NCBI GenBank assembly: GCA_003724185.1
Contig: RHGM01000003.1
Location: 310,001-374,000 of the forward strand
Reading direction: 5' to 3'
DNA length: 64,000 bases
From: Porphyrobacter sp. IPPAS B-1204
Lineage (GTDB): Bacteria > Pseudomonadota > Alphaproteobacteria > Sphingomonadales > Sphingomonadaceae
The position numbers were made by a program, and so were the translations under genes. The stretch's first letter is position 1; every line of letters starts with the position of its first letter. The notes below the pieces were generated by a model, which searched no databases, had not been told where the DNA came from, and worked only from the letters and a program-made list of their open reading frames with translations. This document shows positions 26,458 through 35,770 of the stretch, in pieces.

Positions 26458-28440
26458 ATGCTGCCAGACCATCAGGAACAGGCTCTGAACGATACCGCGA
26501 TAAGGGCCCGCGCCACGCTGGCCGGTGCTTTCCGCCTGTATCAGCCCGATGGCCGCGAAATCCTGATTTCCAGCCGGCGTGCACGCGCCCTTTTGGCGAT
26601 CTTGTGCCTTTCGGGTGGCGAGCCGGTTGAGCGCGACACGATACGCAAGCTTCTGTGGCCGGGCCGCTATCCTGCGCAGGGACAGGCCAGTCTGCGGCAA
26701 TGCTTGCTCAATCTGGGCAGGCTGCTCGCGCCATTGGGGCCGGATATCCTGGTGATCACCCGAAGCAGCCTAGCTCTCAGGACAGAGGCGATCACGGTGG
26801 ACCTGCAGGAAGTGACCGCACCCGACCGGCCGATTCTGGCGGAGCTCGATCTGGGTGAACCGTTTTTCCAGTGGGTGGCCGCCAGACGGCTTGAGCTTGC
26901 GCGCGGCAGCCAGCCGAGCGAGGTGACCCCGATCGTGCCGCTTGAAACCAAGCCCCCGGCCAACCGGCGCGGCGTTGCGATCCTTCCGTTCAGCACTGGC
27001 TCGGCGGCGGGGGACAACGAATATTTTGCCGATGGCATGGTCGATGAACTGATCACGGCGCTGAACGGGGTGCCGGGGCTGCAGGTGGCGGGGCGGACAT
27101 CATCCTTCCACTATCGCAGCAGCGCGCTTGCGCCCGGGCAGATTGCGGCACAGCTGGGGGTATCGCATCTGGTCGAAGGATCGGTGCAGCGGCAGGGCGA
27201 ACAGGTCCGCATCCATGTCCATCTGATCGACGGGGCGACCGGTTTCGAACTGTGGGGCAACCGGTTCGACGGGGTGCTCGACAACATCTTCGACCTTCAG
27301 GAAGCCGTCGCGCGGGGCGTCACTGAGGCGCTGTCAGGTGCCCTGGGCATGGCGCTCCAGCCCCCGGTGGTCGGCAATCTTACCCACAGCAAGGAGGCGT
27401 ATGACCTCTATCTGCAGGGCCGCGCCCTGAATGCGCGCCTGTTCGGCGATGGGGTGCTGACCCGGGCGGCCGAATTGATCGAACAGGCGGTCACGCTTGA
27501 TCCCGGCTTTGCCGAGGCGTGGGTGCTGCTTGGCGATGTTCACCAGCGCATGGGCATCTATCTGGCAGGAACCGATCAGACCGAAGCTTCCGCGAAGATG
27601 GCCGATTGCGTCCGCAAGGCGATGGCGATCAAGCCCAATCTGGGGCAGGCCTATGGCTTGCTGGCGTTACACGAATTCACCCGCAACAATATCGTCGGTT
27701 CGCTTGATCTGGCATTCGAGGCCATCGAAGTCGAACCCAACAACCCGGCCGTGGCGGTGCGGATCGGCGGGCTGCTGCTGTTCTGCGGTCTTACGCAGCA
27801 GGGCATGCAGTTTCTTGATCGCGCGATTGATCAGGACCCGGTCGATGGCAGGCACTACATGGTGCGCTCTGCAGGCCAGCTCAATCTTGGCGATGTCGAT
27901 GCAGCGATTGCCGATGCGCAACGCTGCGTGGATCTGGGTTTTCCCTCGGTCTGGCTGGGCGTCGCGCTGACCGCTGCGGGGGAGCATGAGCGGGCGGTCG
28001 AGGCCTACCAGCAGACGCGCTATGCGATTGCAAACAGCATTCCCCCGCCCCGTGGCACCGGGCCGATGCCGCCCGCGATGATCGATGCCTATTGGGATGT
28101 GGCCGCAAGGGGCGTGTGCAGCGGCAAGCCCGAAGAACGCGAGGCCTATTGCCGCACGCTCGATTTCCTGCACCTGTCGATGCTGGACAAGGAGCATCAG
28201 GCGATCACGCTGCCGGCGGTGTTCATGGGCTATGCCGACATGCTGTTCAAAACCATCGGTACGCGCATCACCTTGCAGAACCTTGCCTGCCTGATGTCGA
28301 TCTGGACCGAGATCGAACCCATGTGCCGGATCTGGCAGCACCCCGAATTCATCCCGTTTGCCCAGCGCATCGGCATGGCCGAAGCGTGGGACAAGTATGG
28401 CTGGCCCGATCTTCTGCCGCGCCCCACCAATCGCCTCTGA
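26458..28440 (+). CDS. Winged-helix activator with TolB-like and TPR regions (CadC/SARP-like)
   Basis: About 660 residues from the ATG at 26458, which follows GGGGGGAA; an ATG at 26413 is an alternative. The N-terminal ~100 residues (FRLYQPDGREILISSRRARA...LLWPG) look like a SARP/OmpR-type winged-helix DNA-binding domain. The middle part (VAILPFSTGSAAGDNEYFADGMVDELI...HLVEGSVQRQGEQVRIHVHLID) matches the TolB-like/adenylate-cyclase-associated module. The C-terminal half is TPR-like. No obvious transmembrane segment separates the parts, unlike CadC. It probably controls nearby genes; direct repeats follow its stop. Confidence 0.85.
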   Translation: MLPDHQEQALNDTAIRARATLAGAFRLYQPDGREILISSRRARALLAILCLSGGEPVERDTIRKLLWPGRYPAQGQASLRQCLLNLGRLLAPLGPDILVITRSSLALRTEAITVDLQEVTAPDRPILAELDLGEPFFQWVAARRLELARGSQPSEVTPIVPLETKPPANRRGVAILPFSTGSAAGDNEYFADGMVDELITALNGVPGLQVAGRTSSFHYRSSALAPGQIAAQLGVSHLVEGSVQRQGEQVRIHVHLIDGATGFELWGNRFDGVLDNIFDLQEAVARGVTEALSGALGMALQPPVVGNLTHSKEAYDLYLQGRALNARLFGDGVLTRAAELIEQAVTLDPGFAEAWVLLGDVHQRMGIYLAGTDQTEASAKMADCVRKAMAIKPNLGQAYGLLALHEFTRNNIVGSLDLAFEAIEVEPNNPAVAVRIGGLLLFCGLTQQGMQFLDRAIDQDPVDGRHYMVRSAGQLNLGDVDAAIADAQRCVDLGFPSVWLGVALTAAGEHERAVEAYQQTRYAIANSIPPPRGTGPMPPAMIDAYWDVAARGVCSGKPEEREAYCRTLDFLHLSMLDKEHQAITLPAVFMGYADMLFKTIGTRITLQNLACLMSIWTEIEPMCRIWQHPEFIPFAQRIGMAEAWDKYGWPDLLPRPTNRL

Positions 28441-28447
28441 AGGCGGA

Positions 28448-28499
28448 TTGACGCTTTTTTCACGGTTTATTGACGCAGCGCCGGATTGACGCTTGACGC
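28448..28499. repeat. Four direct repeats of TTGACGC
   Basis: TTGACGC begins at 28448, 28470, 28486 and 28493. The wider GGATTGACGCTT occurs twice (28445, 28483). The cluster lies just after the winged-helix regulator gene and 160 bp upstream of the next start. Spaced direct repeats suit OmpR-type winged-helix proteins, so it may be this regulator's site (inference). Confidence 0.5.
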
Positions 28500-28661
28500 T
28501 ACGGAACCGCATTCTCCTGGCCGAGACTTAGCGCAGAATTGAAGGGTTTGGAGTGGCCGGAACCATGCGTTCCGGCACGCACCACGCGTCGTCCCGGCTG
28601 CCGCATAAGCCTTGCGAAAGTTCCGCTCATTCCTGAGCGGACGGATTGGGGGAGAACAACA

Positions 28662-29105
28662 ATGAAGCTGGTCAAATCACTCACCATCGGGGCCGCACTG
28701 GTGGCTGCGGCGCTGGCAAGCCCGGCGATGGCGGAAGAAACGCCCTATACGCTCGGCACCGTGTGGGAGGCGAGCCGCATTGATGTGCTGCCCGGCCAAG
28801 GCCCGGACTATATCCAATACCTCGCCACGACCTGGAAAAGGAACATGGAGACGTTGAAGGCCGAAGGCTACGTCGTCAGCTATCGTGTGCTGGCAACCAA
28901 CCATCGCCGCGGGGGCGAGCCCGATCTGATCCTGCTCATCGAATTCAAGGACTATCAGACGGTCGCCCAGATCGAAGCCCGCCGTGCCCGGATGAATGAA
29001 CTGACGGGGCAGACGAACCGCAGCGCCGCAGCTGCCGCCGCCGAGCGCGGCAAGATGCGCGAGGAACTGGGCACCACCCAGTATCAGGAATTGGTTCTGA
29101 AATAA
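28662..29105 (+). CDS. Small secreted protein of unknown function
   Basis: A 147-residue protein with a clear signal peptide (MKLVKSLTIGAALVAAALASPAMA, cleavage after residue 24). The mature part alternates strand and helix (LGTVWEASRIDVLPGQG, DLILLIEFKDYQTV) in a way that resembles dimeric alpha/beta-barrel (NIPSNAP/EthD-like) domains, but no family is claimed. The start has GGGGGAG 8 nt upstream. The preceding 220 bp hold the TTGACGC repeats. The ending has an Ala-rich helix. Confidence 0.75.
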   Translation: MKLVKSLTIGAALVAAALASPAMAEETPYTLGTVWEASRIDVLPGQGPDYIQYLATTWKRNMETLKAEGYVVSYRVLATNHRRGGEPDLILLIEFKDYQTVAQIEARRARMNELTGQTNRSAAAAAAERGKMREELGTTQYQELVLK

Positions 29106-29205
29106 GCGACCCGGTTTCAGGATCATGGCGGGCGGCGCGCTTTCGGGGGGAGCGCCGCCTGCCACACTTTTGTCGGCGACAATCCCCGCAACCGGAGACT
29201 TCCCG

Positions 29206-30501
29206 ATGGCAACCCACGCTTTGCCGATGTTTCCGGCCAAGGCCTTTGCGCTGACAGAACACCGCAATTTGCGCATCACTACGCTGTTCCTGCTCTATTT
29301 CGCGCAAGGCCTGCCATTTGGCTTCATCGAATTTGCGATGCTGGCATGGCTCGCACAAAATGGCGTGTCGGCAGCAGCGATCGGTTCCGTTCTTGCAACC
29401 CTCGCGCTGCCATGGACGTTCAAGCTCGCCTACGGGTTTGTCATGGACCGTTATGCGTTCCTGCACATGGGACGCAGGCGGCCATGGATCATCATTGGCC
29501 AATTGGGTCTTGTGGCAGCCTTCGCCGCGATGGCCATCGCCGACCCATCCCCCACCCAGATCGGCCTGATTGCAAGCCTTGCCTTCTTCATCGGATTGTC
29601 ATCCGCGACGCAGGATGTCGCGGTGGATGGCCTGGCGGTCGATATCCTGCCGGAAGACGAGATCGAAAAGGCCAATGGCTATATGTTCGGCGGTCAGGCC
29701 TTGGGCATGGCCGCAGGCGGCGGTGTGGGCGGCTTTCTGATTGCCTATTACGGTCTTGCGGCGGCAGCCGCGACATTGGCTAGCCTGGTTGCCGCGATCC
29801 TCATCCTGGTCATCGCGCTTCGTGAACGTCCCGGTGAACGGCTGTTGCCTTGGACAACCGGGCAAGCGTCCCAGCGCAATCTCGACATCCATCTCGGCGC
29901 CTTCATGCCGATCATCCGCAACCTGTTCCGTGAGATGTTCACTCGGCAAACCTTGATCCTTATGCCCGCCCTGATTGCCGTTTGCGGTGCGACGGGCATT
30001 TTTCTGGGGCTTGCTCCGCTGTTCTCCGCCAACATCCTTGATTGGGAGAAATCAACCTACAGCGGCTGGGCCAGCACCGCCTCGCTTGTGGCCGGCCTTG
30101 CGGCCATGATCCTGTTTGGTCATGCCGCATCGTGGCTGGGGGCAAGACGCAGCTTCATCCTGTGTGCCATTGCGACAGCAGCCATCGCGCTGGCCATGCT
30201 GGCCCTGCAATCCGCATGGTCCAGTGCGGCGGTGTTCATCGGTTCGATCTTCGCTTTCAAGGCGATGTTCGTGTTGCGCGGCGTGACAGGAGGCGCTCTG
30301 GCCATGCGGCTGTGCGCGCCAGCGGTGGCAGCCACACAGTTCGCGGTGTTCATGGCCATCGCCAATCTGGGACGCGCCATGGGCTCCGCCTCGCTCGGCT
30401 GGCTGGATGGCTTGGGCGGCATCCCTGCGATGTTCACCGCGATGGCAGTCTGCGGTGTGGTAGCGGCGGCATTTGCGACCGCCGCGAAAGTGGGGCGATG
30501 A
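29206..30501 (+). CDS. MFS transporter, AmpG/siderophore-permease-like
   Basis: A 431-residue protein with about 12 hydrophobic segments. LLYFAQGLPFGFIEFAML and the segment SATQDVAVDGLAVDIL are characteristic of the AmpG/PAT branch of the major facilitator superfamily, which also includes inner-membrane siderophore permeases of the RhtX/FptX kind. Placement directly upstream of a TonB-dependent receptor favours siderophore import over muropeptide import, but this is inference. The start at 29206 has GGAGA upstream; in-frame ATG at 29125 gives an unlikely Ala/Gly leader. Confidence 0.85.
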   Translation: MATHALPMFPAKAFALTEHRNLRITTLFLLYFAQGLPFGFIEFAMLAWLAQNGVSAAAIGSVLATLALPWTFKLAYGFVMDRYAFLHMGRRRPWIIIGQLGLVAAFAAMAIADPSPTQIGLIASLAFFIGLSSATQDVAVDGLAVDILPEDEIEKANGYMFGGQALGMAAGGGVGGFLIAYYGLAAAAATLASLVAAILILVIALRERPGERLLPWTTGQASQRNLDIHLGAFMPIIRNLFREMFTRQTLILMPALIAVCGATGIFLGLAPLFSANILDWEKSTYSGWASTASLVAGLAAMILFGHAASWLGARRSFILCAIATAAIALAMLALQSAWSSAAVFIGSIFAFKAMFVLRGVTGGALAMRLCAPAVAATQFAVFMAIANLGRAMGSASLGWLDGLGGIPAMFTAMAVCGVVAAAFATAAKVGR

Positions 30502-30570
30502 CGCTCCGTTCTTCAAATGGGTTGGATGCTTCGTTGACCGGCCGTTGACGGCCAGATGGCTGCTTGCAAA

Positions 30571-30585
30571 TGCGAATGACTCGCA
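30571..30585. promoter_or_regulatory. Fur-like operator candidate TGCGA-N5-TCGCA
   Basis: A 5-5-5 inverted repeat, TGCGAATGACTCGCA, 41 bp before the receptor start. The core GCGAATGAC-TCGC resembles Fur boxes of iron-uptake genes. Position and partner genes support iron control; the match is by eye only. Confidence 0.5.
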
Positions 30586-30626
30586 CTATCGCGGATTCAC
30601 TCTCCTAATCCGCCCGCGGGAAACAC

Positions 30627-32771
30627 ATGCGCAACCAGTTCTGCGACTCCACGGCGATCCTCGCCGCTCTCTTCACGCTTGCTGCGGTCCCCGCTGCCGC
30701 ACAGGAACAGGTGGACGAACCTGAAGGCGAGGTCGCCGCAGTACAGGGCGGCGCCATCATCGTCACCGCCACCCGCGCAGGCACAGCGCTCGAAAACCTC
30801 CCGCTTTCGGTTTCCCTCGTCAGCGAGGAGGAATTGCAGCAGCAGCTGCGCCAGAACCGCAACATCCTCTCCGCGCTCGAATTCACCGTTCCCGGCCTCA
30901 GCATTCAGGCACCCGAGGACCGGTCATCCTGTGGCAGCCAGATCCGCGGTCGCACCGCATCCTTCCAGATCAATGGCGTGCCCGTGAACGAAGATCTGCG
31001 CCCCGGTTCCTGCACCGGCCCCTTCGCGATCAGTCCGTTTGCCATCGAAAGCGTCGAGGTGGTTCGCGGCGGCACTGCGCTTTACGGAGCGGGCGCACCG
31101 GGCGGCATCATCAACCTCCAGACCCGCCGAGCCAAGGGCCGCGAACTGGAAATCGACGTTACCGCCCAGACCAGCTTCAACACCGCCGTGGCGCGCGATA
31201 CCTTCATCACCGATCTCTATGTCGGCGCCGGACAGGATCTGGGTGCGTTCGATTACTATGTCGGTGCGGGCTACACGGACAGCGGCAACCAGCGCAGCGG
31301 AAATGGCAGGCCCGTCTTCAGCAGCGCGTTCGAAGCGGTCGACCTCATCGGGTCTTTCGGGCTCGACATCGGCGAGGCACGGATCGCCTTTACCGGGACC
31401 TTCCATGACGAGAACAGGGGCCGCGACTTCTATCCCGAGGGCGCATTCCTCCCCGGCAGCGACGAGGTTGCCAGCGTCATCGAAGTCGCGCCCCACCCGC
31501 AGGTCGGCGAGGCGGGCGATCGCAGCATCACCGGCATCCTCAGCTTCAATCATCCCGATCTGCTGGCCCATGACGTGACCTTTGCCCTGTTCTTTCAGGA
31601 TCAGGAGATCATCCAGCGCGACAACTTCTTCGACATCGCCTTTGGCGGTGACAGCTTCTTCGCCTCCAACCGCGAGAATTCCCGCCTTGGCCTGCGCAGC
31701 ACCTTCGTGCGGTCCTACGATCTTGGCGGCGGCAGTCTGAAGACCAGCTACGGGCTGGATTTCACCCGCAACGATTTCCTGCGCTTCACCGTTGATCCCG
31801 TGGGTGAGGACCGGATCATCGGCTACATCACCCCGGCCTTCTACCTCGAAACGCTTGCCCCCTTTGCGCAGGCCGAATTCACCACCGGTGCGCTGACCCT
31901 GACCGGCGGGGTGCGGCACGAATGGTATTCGGGCGCGGTCGAGGAGGAGGGGTTTGATCCCGCCCTGCCCCGCGCCGCAACCCCCGGCGCCTTTGCCGAT
32001 AGCGAGCTGACCCTGTGGAACGCCGGCGCAGTGTATCAGGTGACCGATGCGATGCAGGTCTATGCCGGGTTCAGCCAGGGAGCAGAACTTTCGCAGCTCG
32101 GCCGGGCGGCACGCGGGGCGCTTGATCCGGGTGCGATCTCCAACGAGCCGGCGACCTCTGACCAGTATGAGCTCGGCCTGCGCGGCAGCGGCGGCGATCT
32201 CAGTTACGGGGCGGCGGTCTATTACGCACGGTCGGATGCCTCATCGCAGATCCAGCCGGACCCCACCTGCGCGCCGGGCACGTTCTGCCCGCTGATCCCG
32301 CTGCGCATCCCCGAGCGCGGATGGGGCCTCGAAGCGCAGGCGCAGTGGCAGGCGATGGAAAACCTGCAACTTTCGGGCGTCTTCACGCTCCAGCGGGGCG
32401 AAGTGTTCGACGAGGACGCGGGCGAGTGGATCAACTTCTCGACCGACCGGGCCGTGCCGCTGCGCATCACTGCGCGGGCCGATTGGCAGCCGATCGACAA
32501 GCTGGGACTGGGCCTGCAAGTCACGCATTACGGCGCGTCGAGCTTCTTCTCACCAACCCAGCAGGCGATCGGCTTCGTCGAGAGCGATGCGGTGACGCTG
32601 GCAGCGGCGAATATCTCCTATGACCTCGGCCCGGTGCGGATTTTTGCTGCGGCCGACAACCTGCTCGACGAGGTCTATGTGAATCCGGCCGCGCAGGGCG
32701 ACGGGCTGGATTTCTTCAACTACGAAGCGCCCGGCCGGCGTGTGACATTCGGCATCAGTGGACGTTTCTGA
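30627..32771 (+). CDS. TonB-dependent outer-membrane receptor (siderophore type)
   Basis: A 714-residue receptor with a signal peptide (cleavage after AAA, about residue 25) and a TonB box region near GAIIVTATRAG. The plug domain (about 50-165) includes SVEVVRGGTALYGAGAPGGIINLQTRR, and the rest is a 22-strand beta barrel ending NYEAPGRRVTFGISGRF with the terminal phenylalanine of outer-membrane proteins. Two cysteine pairs occur in the plug (SSCGSQ, GSCTGP). The next gene starts inside its 3' end. With the MFS and PepSY genes it makes a probable iron-siderophore uptake operon. Confidence 0.93.
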   Translation: MRNQFCDSTAILAALFTLAAVPAAAQEQVDEPEGEVAAVQGGAIIVTATRAGTALENLPLSVSLVSEEELQQQLRQNRNILSALEFTVPGLSIQAPEDRSSCGSQIRGRTASFQINGVPVNEDLRPGSCTGPFAISPFAIESVEVVRGGTALYGAGAPGGIINLQTRRAKGRELEIDVTAQTSFNTAVARDTFITDLYVGAGQDLGAFDYYVGAGYTDSGNQRSGNGRPVFSSAFEAVDLIGSFGLDIGEARIAFTGTFHDENRGRDFYPEGAFLPGSDEVASVIEVAPHPQVGEAGDRSITGILSFNHPDLLAHDVTFALFFQDQEIIQRDNFFDIAFGGDSFFASNRENSRLGLRSTFVRSYDLGGGSLKTSYGLDFTRNDFLRFTVDPVGEDRIIGYITPAFYLETLAPFAQAEFTTGALTLTGGVRHEWYSGAVEEEGFDPALPRAATPGAFADSELTLWNAGAVYQVTDAMQVYAGFSQGAELSQLGRAARGALDPGAISNEPATSDQYELGLRGSGGDLSYGAAVYYARSDASSQIQPDPTCAPGTFCPLIPLRIPERGWGLEAQAQWQAMENLQLSGVFTLQRGEVFDEDAGEWINFSTDRAVPLRITARADWQPIDKLGLGLQVTHYGASSFFSPTQQAIGFVESDAVTLAAANISYDLGPVRIFAAADNLLDEVYVNPAAQGDGLDFFNYEAPGRRVTFGISGRF

Positions 32772-34020
32772 GCGCCTCCTTGATGCGTCCGGCAGCGGCG
32801 GCGGGGCTTCGGCTTCGGCGGCTGATCCGCTCGCCAAGCCGGGACGCCGAAAACCCCGGCCAGTCGCCTTCTGGCTGCACAACCTGTTCGGGCTGAAGCT
32901 CAGCCTGTTCCTCGCCTTTGTCTGCCTTACCGGCACCATCGCCAGCGTCGCGCACGAGATCGAGTGGCTATACAAGCCGGAGGTGCGCGCCAGCAGCTTT
33001 ACGCCCGGCACCGAGGATTGGGGCGCCATGTGGGCGGCAGCACAACGCGCTTACCCCGACGCAACCTTGGCCGGGATCGGATCCTACGACCGTTCGCATG
33101 CGGCCTATTTCGCCAAAAGCATCGCTGCCCGCGATGCGGCGGGACAGGACTTCACCATTTACTCCGATCCCGGCAGCGGCCGGGTGACGGGCCACGAATA
33201 TGGGCGCAGCCTGCAGGATGCGATGCGGGCGCTGCACTATTACCTCTTCGTGCCCAGAGATGTCGGGTTCTATCTGGTGACCAGCCTTGGTTTCGTGCTG
33301 TTGGGCTCGCTGGTGACAGGGCTGATCGTCTACAAGAAGTTCTGGCGCGGCTTCTTCAAGCGGCCCCGGCTGAAGCGCAACCTGCGCACGCTGATCGGCG
33401 ATCTGCACAGGCTTGGCGGGGTTTGGTCGATCTGGTTCGTCGCAATCATATCGCTCACGTCGATCTATTACTTCTTCGAATGGAGCGGTCTGGACTGGAA
33501 CAGCGAAACCCCGCGTGTGCCCGAAACCCACTTCGTCGATACCGCGAGCGCGGCCGAAATCGCCCGCTGGACGGCGATGGCGCGCGCCGCCAAGCCGGGT
33601 CTTGCAATTACTGCGGTTGCGCTGCCCTATGAGGCGGGGGAGCCCGTTGTCGTGCAGGGGCATTGGCAAGCCGCGCTGGTGCGCGAGCGGGCCGATGCCG
33701 TGTTCATCGACCCTGTGACCAGCCAGATCGTTGGCGCTCGCACAGCCCACGAAATGGGCGCGGGAGAGCGCATCGTCCATACCGCCGATCCGCTGCATTT
33801 CGGCACCTTCGGCGGCCTTGTCACGCGGCTGATCTGGGCACTGTTCGGATTGATGCTGACCGGGCTCGCGGCGAGCGGAGCCTATATCTACGCCAAGCGG
33901 ACGACATCAGCGCTGGGCGGGCGGGCCCCCCTCGCAGCGCTCGATTACCTCGGCGCGTGGAAATGGCCGAGCGTTGCGCTCGTCACACTGGTGCCGGGGA
34001 TCGCATTCGCGTTCTGGTGA
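32758..34020 (+). CDS. PepSY-associated membrane protein, probable siderophore reductase
   Basis: A 420-residue PepSY_TM protein with four main hydrophobic segments: KLSLFLAFVCLTGTIASVAH, a segment at about 175-195 (YLVTSLGFVLLGSLVTGLIVY), another at about 227-242, and one near the C-terminus, followed by a last one at VALVTLVPGIAFAF. Conserved features include WLHNLFGLK and LHYYLFVP, with histidines fit for haem. Such proteins beside TonB receptors often act as inner-membrane ferric-siderophore reductases. It starts at GTG 14 bp before the receptor stop, so the two are coupled. Confidence 0.85.
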   Translation: MDVSERLLDASGSGGGASASAADPLAKPGRRKPRPVAFWLHNLFGLKLSLFLAFVCLTGTIASVAHEIEWLYKPEVRASSFTPGTEDWGAMWAAAQRAYPDATLAGIGSYDRSHAAYFAKSIAARDAAGQDFTIYSDPGSGRVTGHEYGRSLQDAMRALHYYLFVPRDVGFYLVTSLGFVLLGSLVTGLIVYKKFWRGFFKRPRLKRNLRTLIGDLHRLGGVWSIWFVAIISLTSIYYFFEWSGLDWNSETPRVPETHFVDTASAAEIARWTAMARAAKPGLAITAVALPYEAGEPVVVQGHWQAALVRERADAVFIDPVTSQIVGARTAHEMGAGERIVHTADPLHFGTFGGLVTRLIWALFGLMLTGLAASGAYIYAKRTTSALGGRAPLAALDYLGAWKWPSVALVTLVPGIAFAFW

Positions 34021-34126
34021 ATGGCGCACGAAGCGGCCAAGCCGGATCATCCGCCCATTTGATCAGGAGCGCAGGCTGTGAAATGCTGGCAGGCTGACGC
34101 AAATCCGACCGCGTGGGAGAACGACC

Positions 34127-34879
34127 GTGGATCTTGAGCTTGATGGGAAAACCGCACTGGTGCTGGGCGCGAGCAAGGGGTTGGGCCGGGCCATTGCCGA
34201 CTCGCTTGCGGCGGAAGGGGCCGAGGTCATCACGGTTGCCCGTACGCCGGGCGATGACGCCGGGCAGAGCCATATCATTGCCGATCTCGACGATCCGGGC
34301 GCGCCCGATGCCATCATCGCAGCCGTGCGTGCCGGTGGACGCTCGCCCGATATCCTGGTGCTCAACAGCGGCGGCCCTCCCACCGGAGCCGCAGCGACAA
34401 CCACGCCGGACGATTTTGCCGCCGTCATGGGGCGGATGTTCAACGCCCAGCTCGCGCTGGCGCAGGCGTTCCTGCCGGAGATGCGCACGCGTGGCTTCGG
34501 GCGGATCCTTGCGGTGGCTTCGACCAGCCTTGTCACCCCGATTCCAGGCCTCGTGCTGTCAAACGCGGTGCGGGCGATGCTGGCATCATGGTGCAAGACG
34601 CTGGCCGCAGAGGTTGCCGCTGACGGCGTGACGGTGAACCTGCTCCTCCCCGGCCAGATCGCCACCGACCGGTTGACCAGCCTCCACGGGATGATGGCGG
34701 CCGGTAGCGGCATGGCGGCAGAGCAAGTGACCGCCCGCGCGATCGCCGCGATCCCCGCAGGACGCCTCGGCAGGCCCGAGGAATTTGGCGACATCGCCGC
34801 TTTCCTTGCCTCCCCCCGCGCCGGGTTCATCACCGGCTCCGCGATCAAGGTCGACGGCGGCCAGACCGCAACGCTTTAG
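34127..34879 (+). CDS. SDR-fold oxidoreductase lacking the catalytic tyrosine
   Basis: A 250-residue SDR-like protein. The nucleotide motif is GASKGLGRAI (14-23), NSGGPP stands where NNAG is usual, and the C-terminal VDGGQTATL is typical. In place of YxxxK the sequence is LVLSNAVRAML, so the catalytic Tyr and Lys are missing. This is the pattern of the atypical beta-ketoacyl-reductase-like SDR subgroup. Start GTG with GGAGA upstream. Actual activity unknown. Confidence 0.85.
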   Translation: MDLELDGKTALVLGASKGLGRAIADSLAAEGAEVITVARTPGDDAGQSHIIADLDDPGAPDAIIAAVRAGGRSPDILVLNSGGPPTGAAATTTPDDFAAVMGRMFNAQLALAQAFLPEMRTRGFGRILAVASTSLVTPIPGLVLSNAVRAMLASWCKTLAAEVAADGVTVNLLLPGQIATDRLTSLHGMMAAGSGMAAEQVTARAIAAIPAGRLGRPEEFGDIAAFLASPRAGFITGSAIKVDGGQTATL

Positions 34880-34924
34880 CCCGCCCCGCTTGCGCCGCCT
34901 GCCGCTGGGCGGTAGCGCGGGCGG

Positions 34925-35770
34925 ATGTCATCAGCCTTCATCGCGCTCCAGCACATCCTGCCCCAGCACGCGCTGTCACGGTTTGCCGGGAGCCTTGCCG
35001 CCAGCACGTCCCCTTGGCTGCGTGATCGCCTGATCCGGCGCTTTGTCGCGGCCTACGGCGTCGATCTGTCCGAAGCCGCACGCGGGATCGGGGAGTTCAC
35101 CAGCTTCAACGACTTCTTCACCCGCGAGCTGAAGCCCGGCGCACGCCCGCTAGCAGACGCGGGGGAGTTCATCCTCTCGCCTGCCGATGGTGCGGTCAGC
35201 CAGCTTGGCCCCGTCACGGGCGGACGCATCATTCAGGCCAAGGGACGCGATTATTCGGTCGCGGAAATCCTCGGTTGCAGCGCCGCGGAGGCCGCGCGGT
35301 TCGAAGGCGGGCGGTTCATCACCATCTACCTCAGCCCCAAGGATTACCACCGCGTCCATATGCCCGCGGCAGGCATCTTGAGCGCGACCAGCTACATTCC
35401 GGGCGATCTCTATTCGGTCAATACGGCCACCGCCGAAGGGGTCGACCGGCTGTTCGCCCGCAACGAGCGCCTGTCGTGCCGGTTCGACGGGCCGGACGGG
35501 CATTTTGCCAGCGTCATGGTCGGCGCGATGATCGTTGCCGGGATCGATACGGTGTGGCCCAACGCTTTCCGCACACATGCCGCAGCTCCGGTGCATGAGG
35601 ACTTCGCGGGTGCAGGCCACGAATTTGCGGCGGGCGACGAGATGGGCCGGTTCTACCTCGGATCAACCGTGGTGCTGCTGTTCGAACCCGGACGGGTGGA
35701 ATGGCTGGAGGGCCTCAAGCCCGCCGATCCGCTGCGCATGGGGCAAGCCATCGCGCGGCGGATCGCCTAG
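34925..35770 (+). CDS. psd: Phosphatidylserine decarboxylase
   Basis: A 281-residue proenzyme that makes phosphatidylethanolamine from phosphatidylserine. It cleaves itself at LGST (245-248) to form the pyruvoyl group from S247. The catalytic-triad residues D88 (SPADGA) and H145 (YHRVHMPAAG) are present. It is of the long, Psd-I type. The stop codon overlaps that of the convergent TlpA-like gene in the shared CTAG at 35767-35770. Confidence 0.94.
   Translation: MSSAFIALQHILPQHALSRFAGSLAASTSPWLRDRLIRRFVAAYGVDLSEAARGIGEFTSFNDFFTRELKPGARPLADAGEFILSPADGAVSQLGPVTGGRIIQAKGRDYSVAEILGCSAAEAARFEGGRFITIYLSPKDYHRVHMPAAGILSATSYIPGDLYSVNTATAEGVDRLFARNERLSCRFDGPDGHFASVMVGAMIVAGIDTVWPNAFRTHAAAPVHEDFAGAGHEFAAGDEMGRFYLGSTVVLLFEPGRVEWLEGLKPADPLRMGQAIARRIA

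Noticed and set aside
26213..34020. A genomic island inserted at tRNA-Val
   Set aside because: No integrase, transposase or tRNA 3' end duplicate was seen, although the region downstream is accessory in character.
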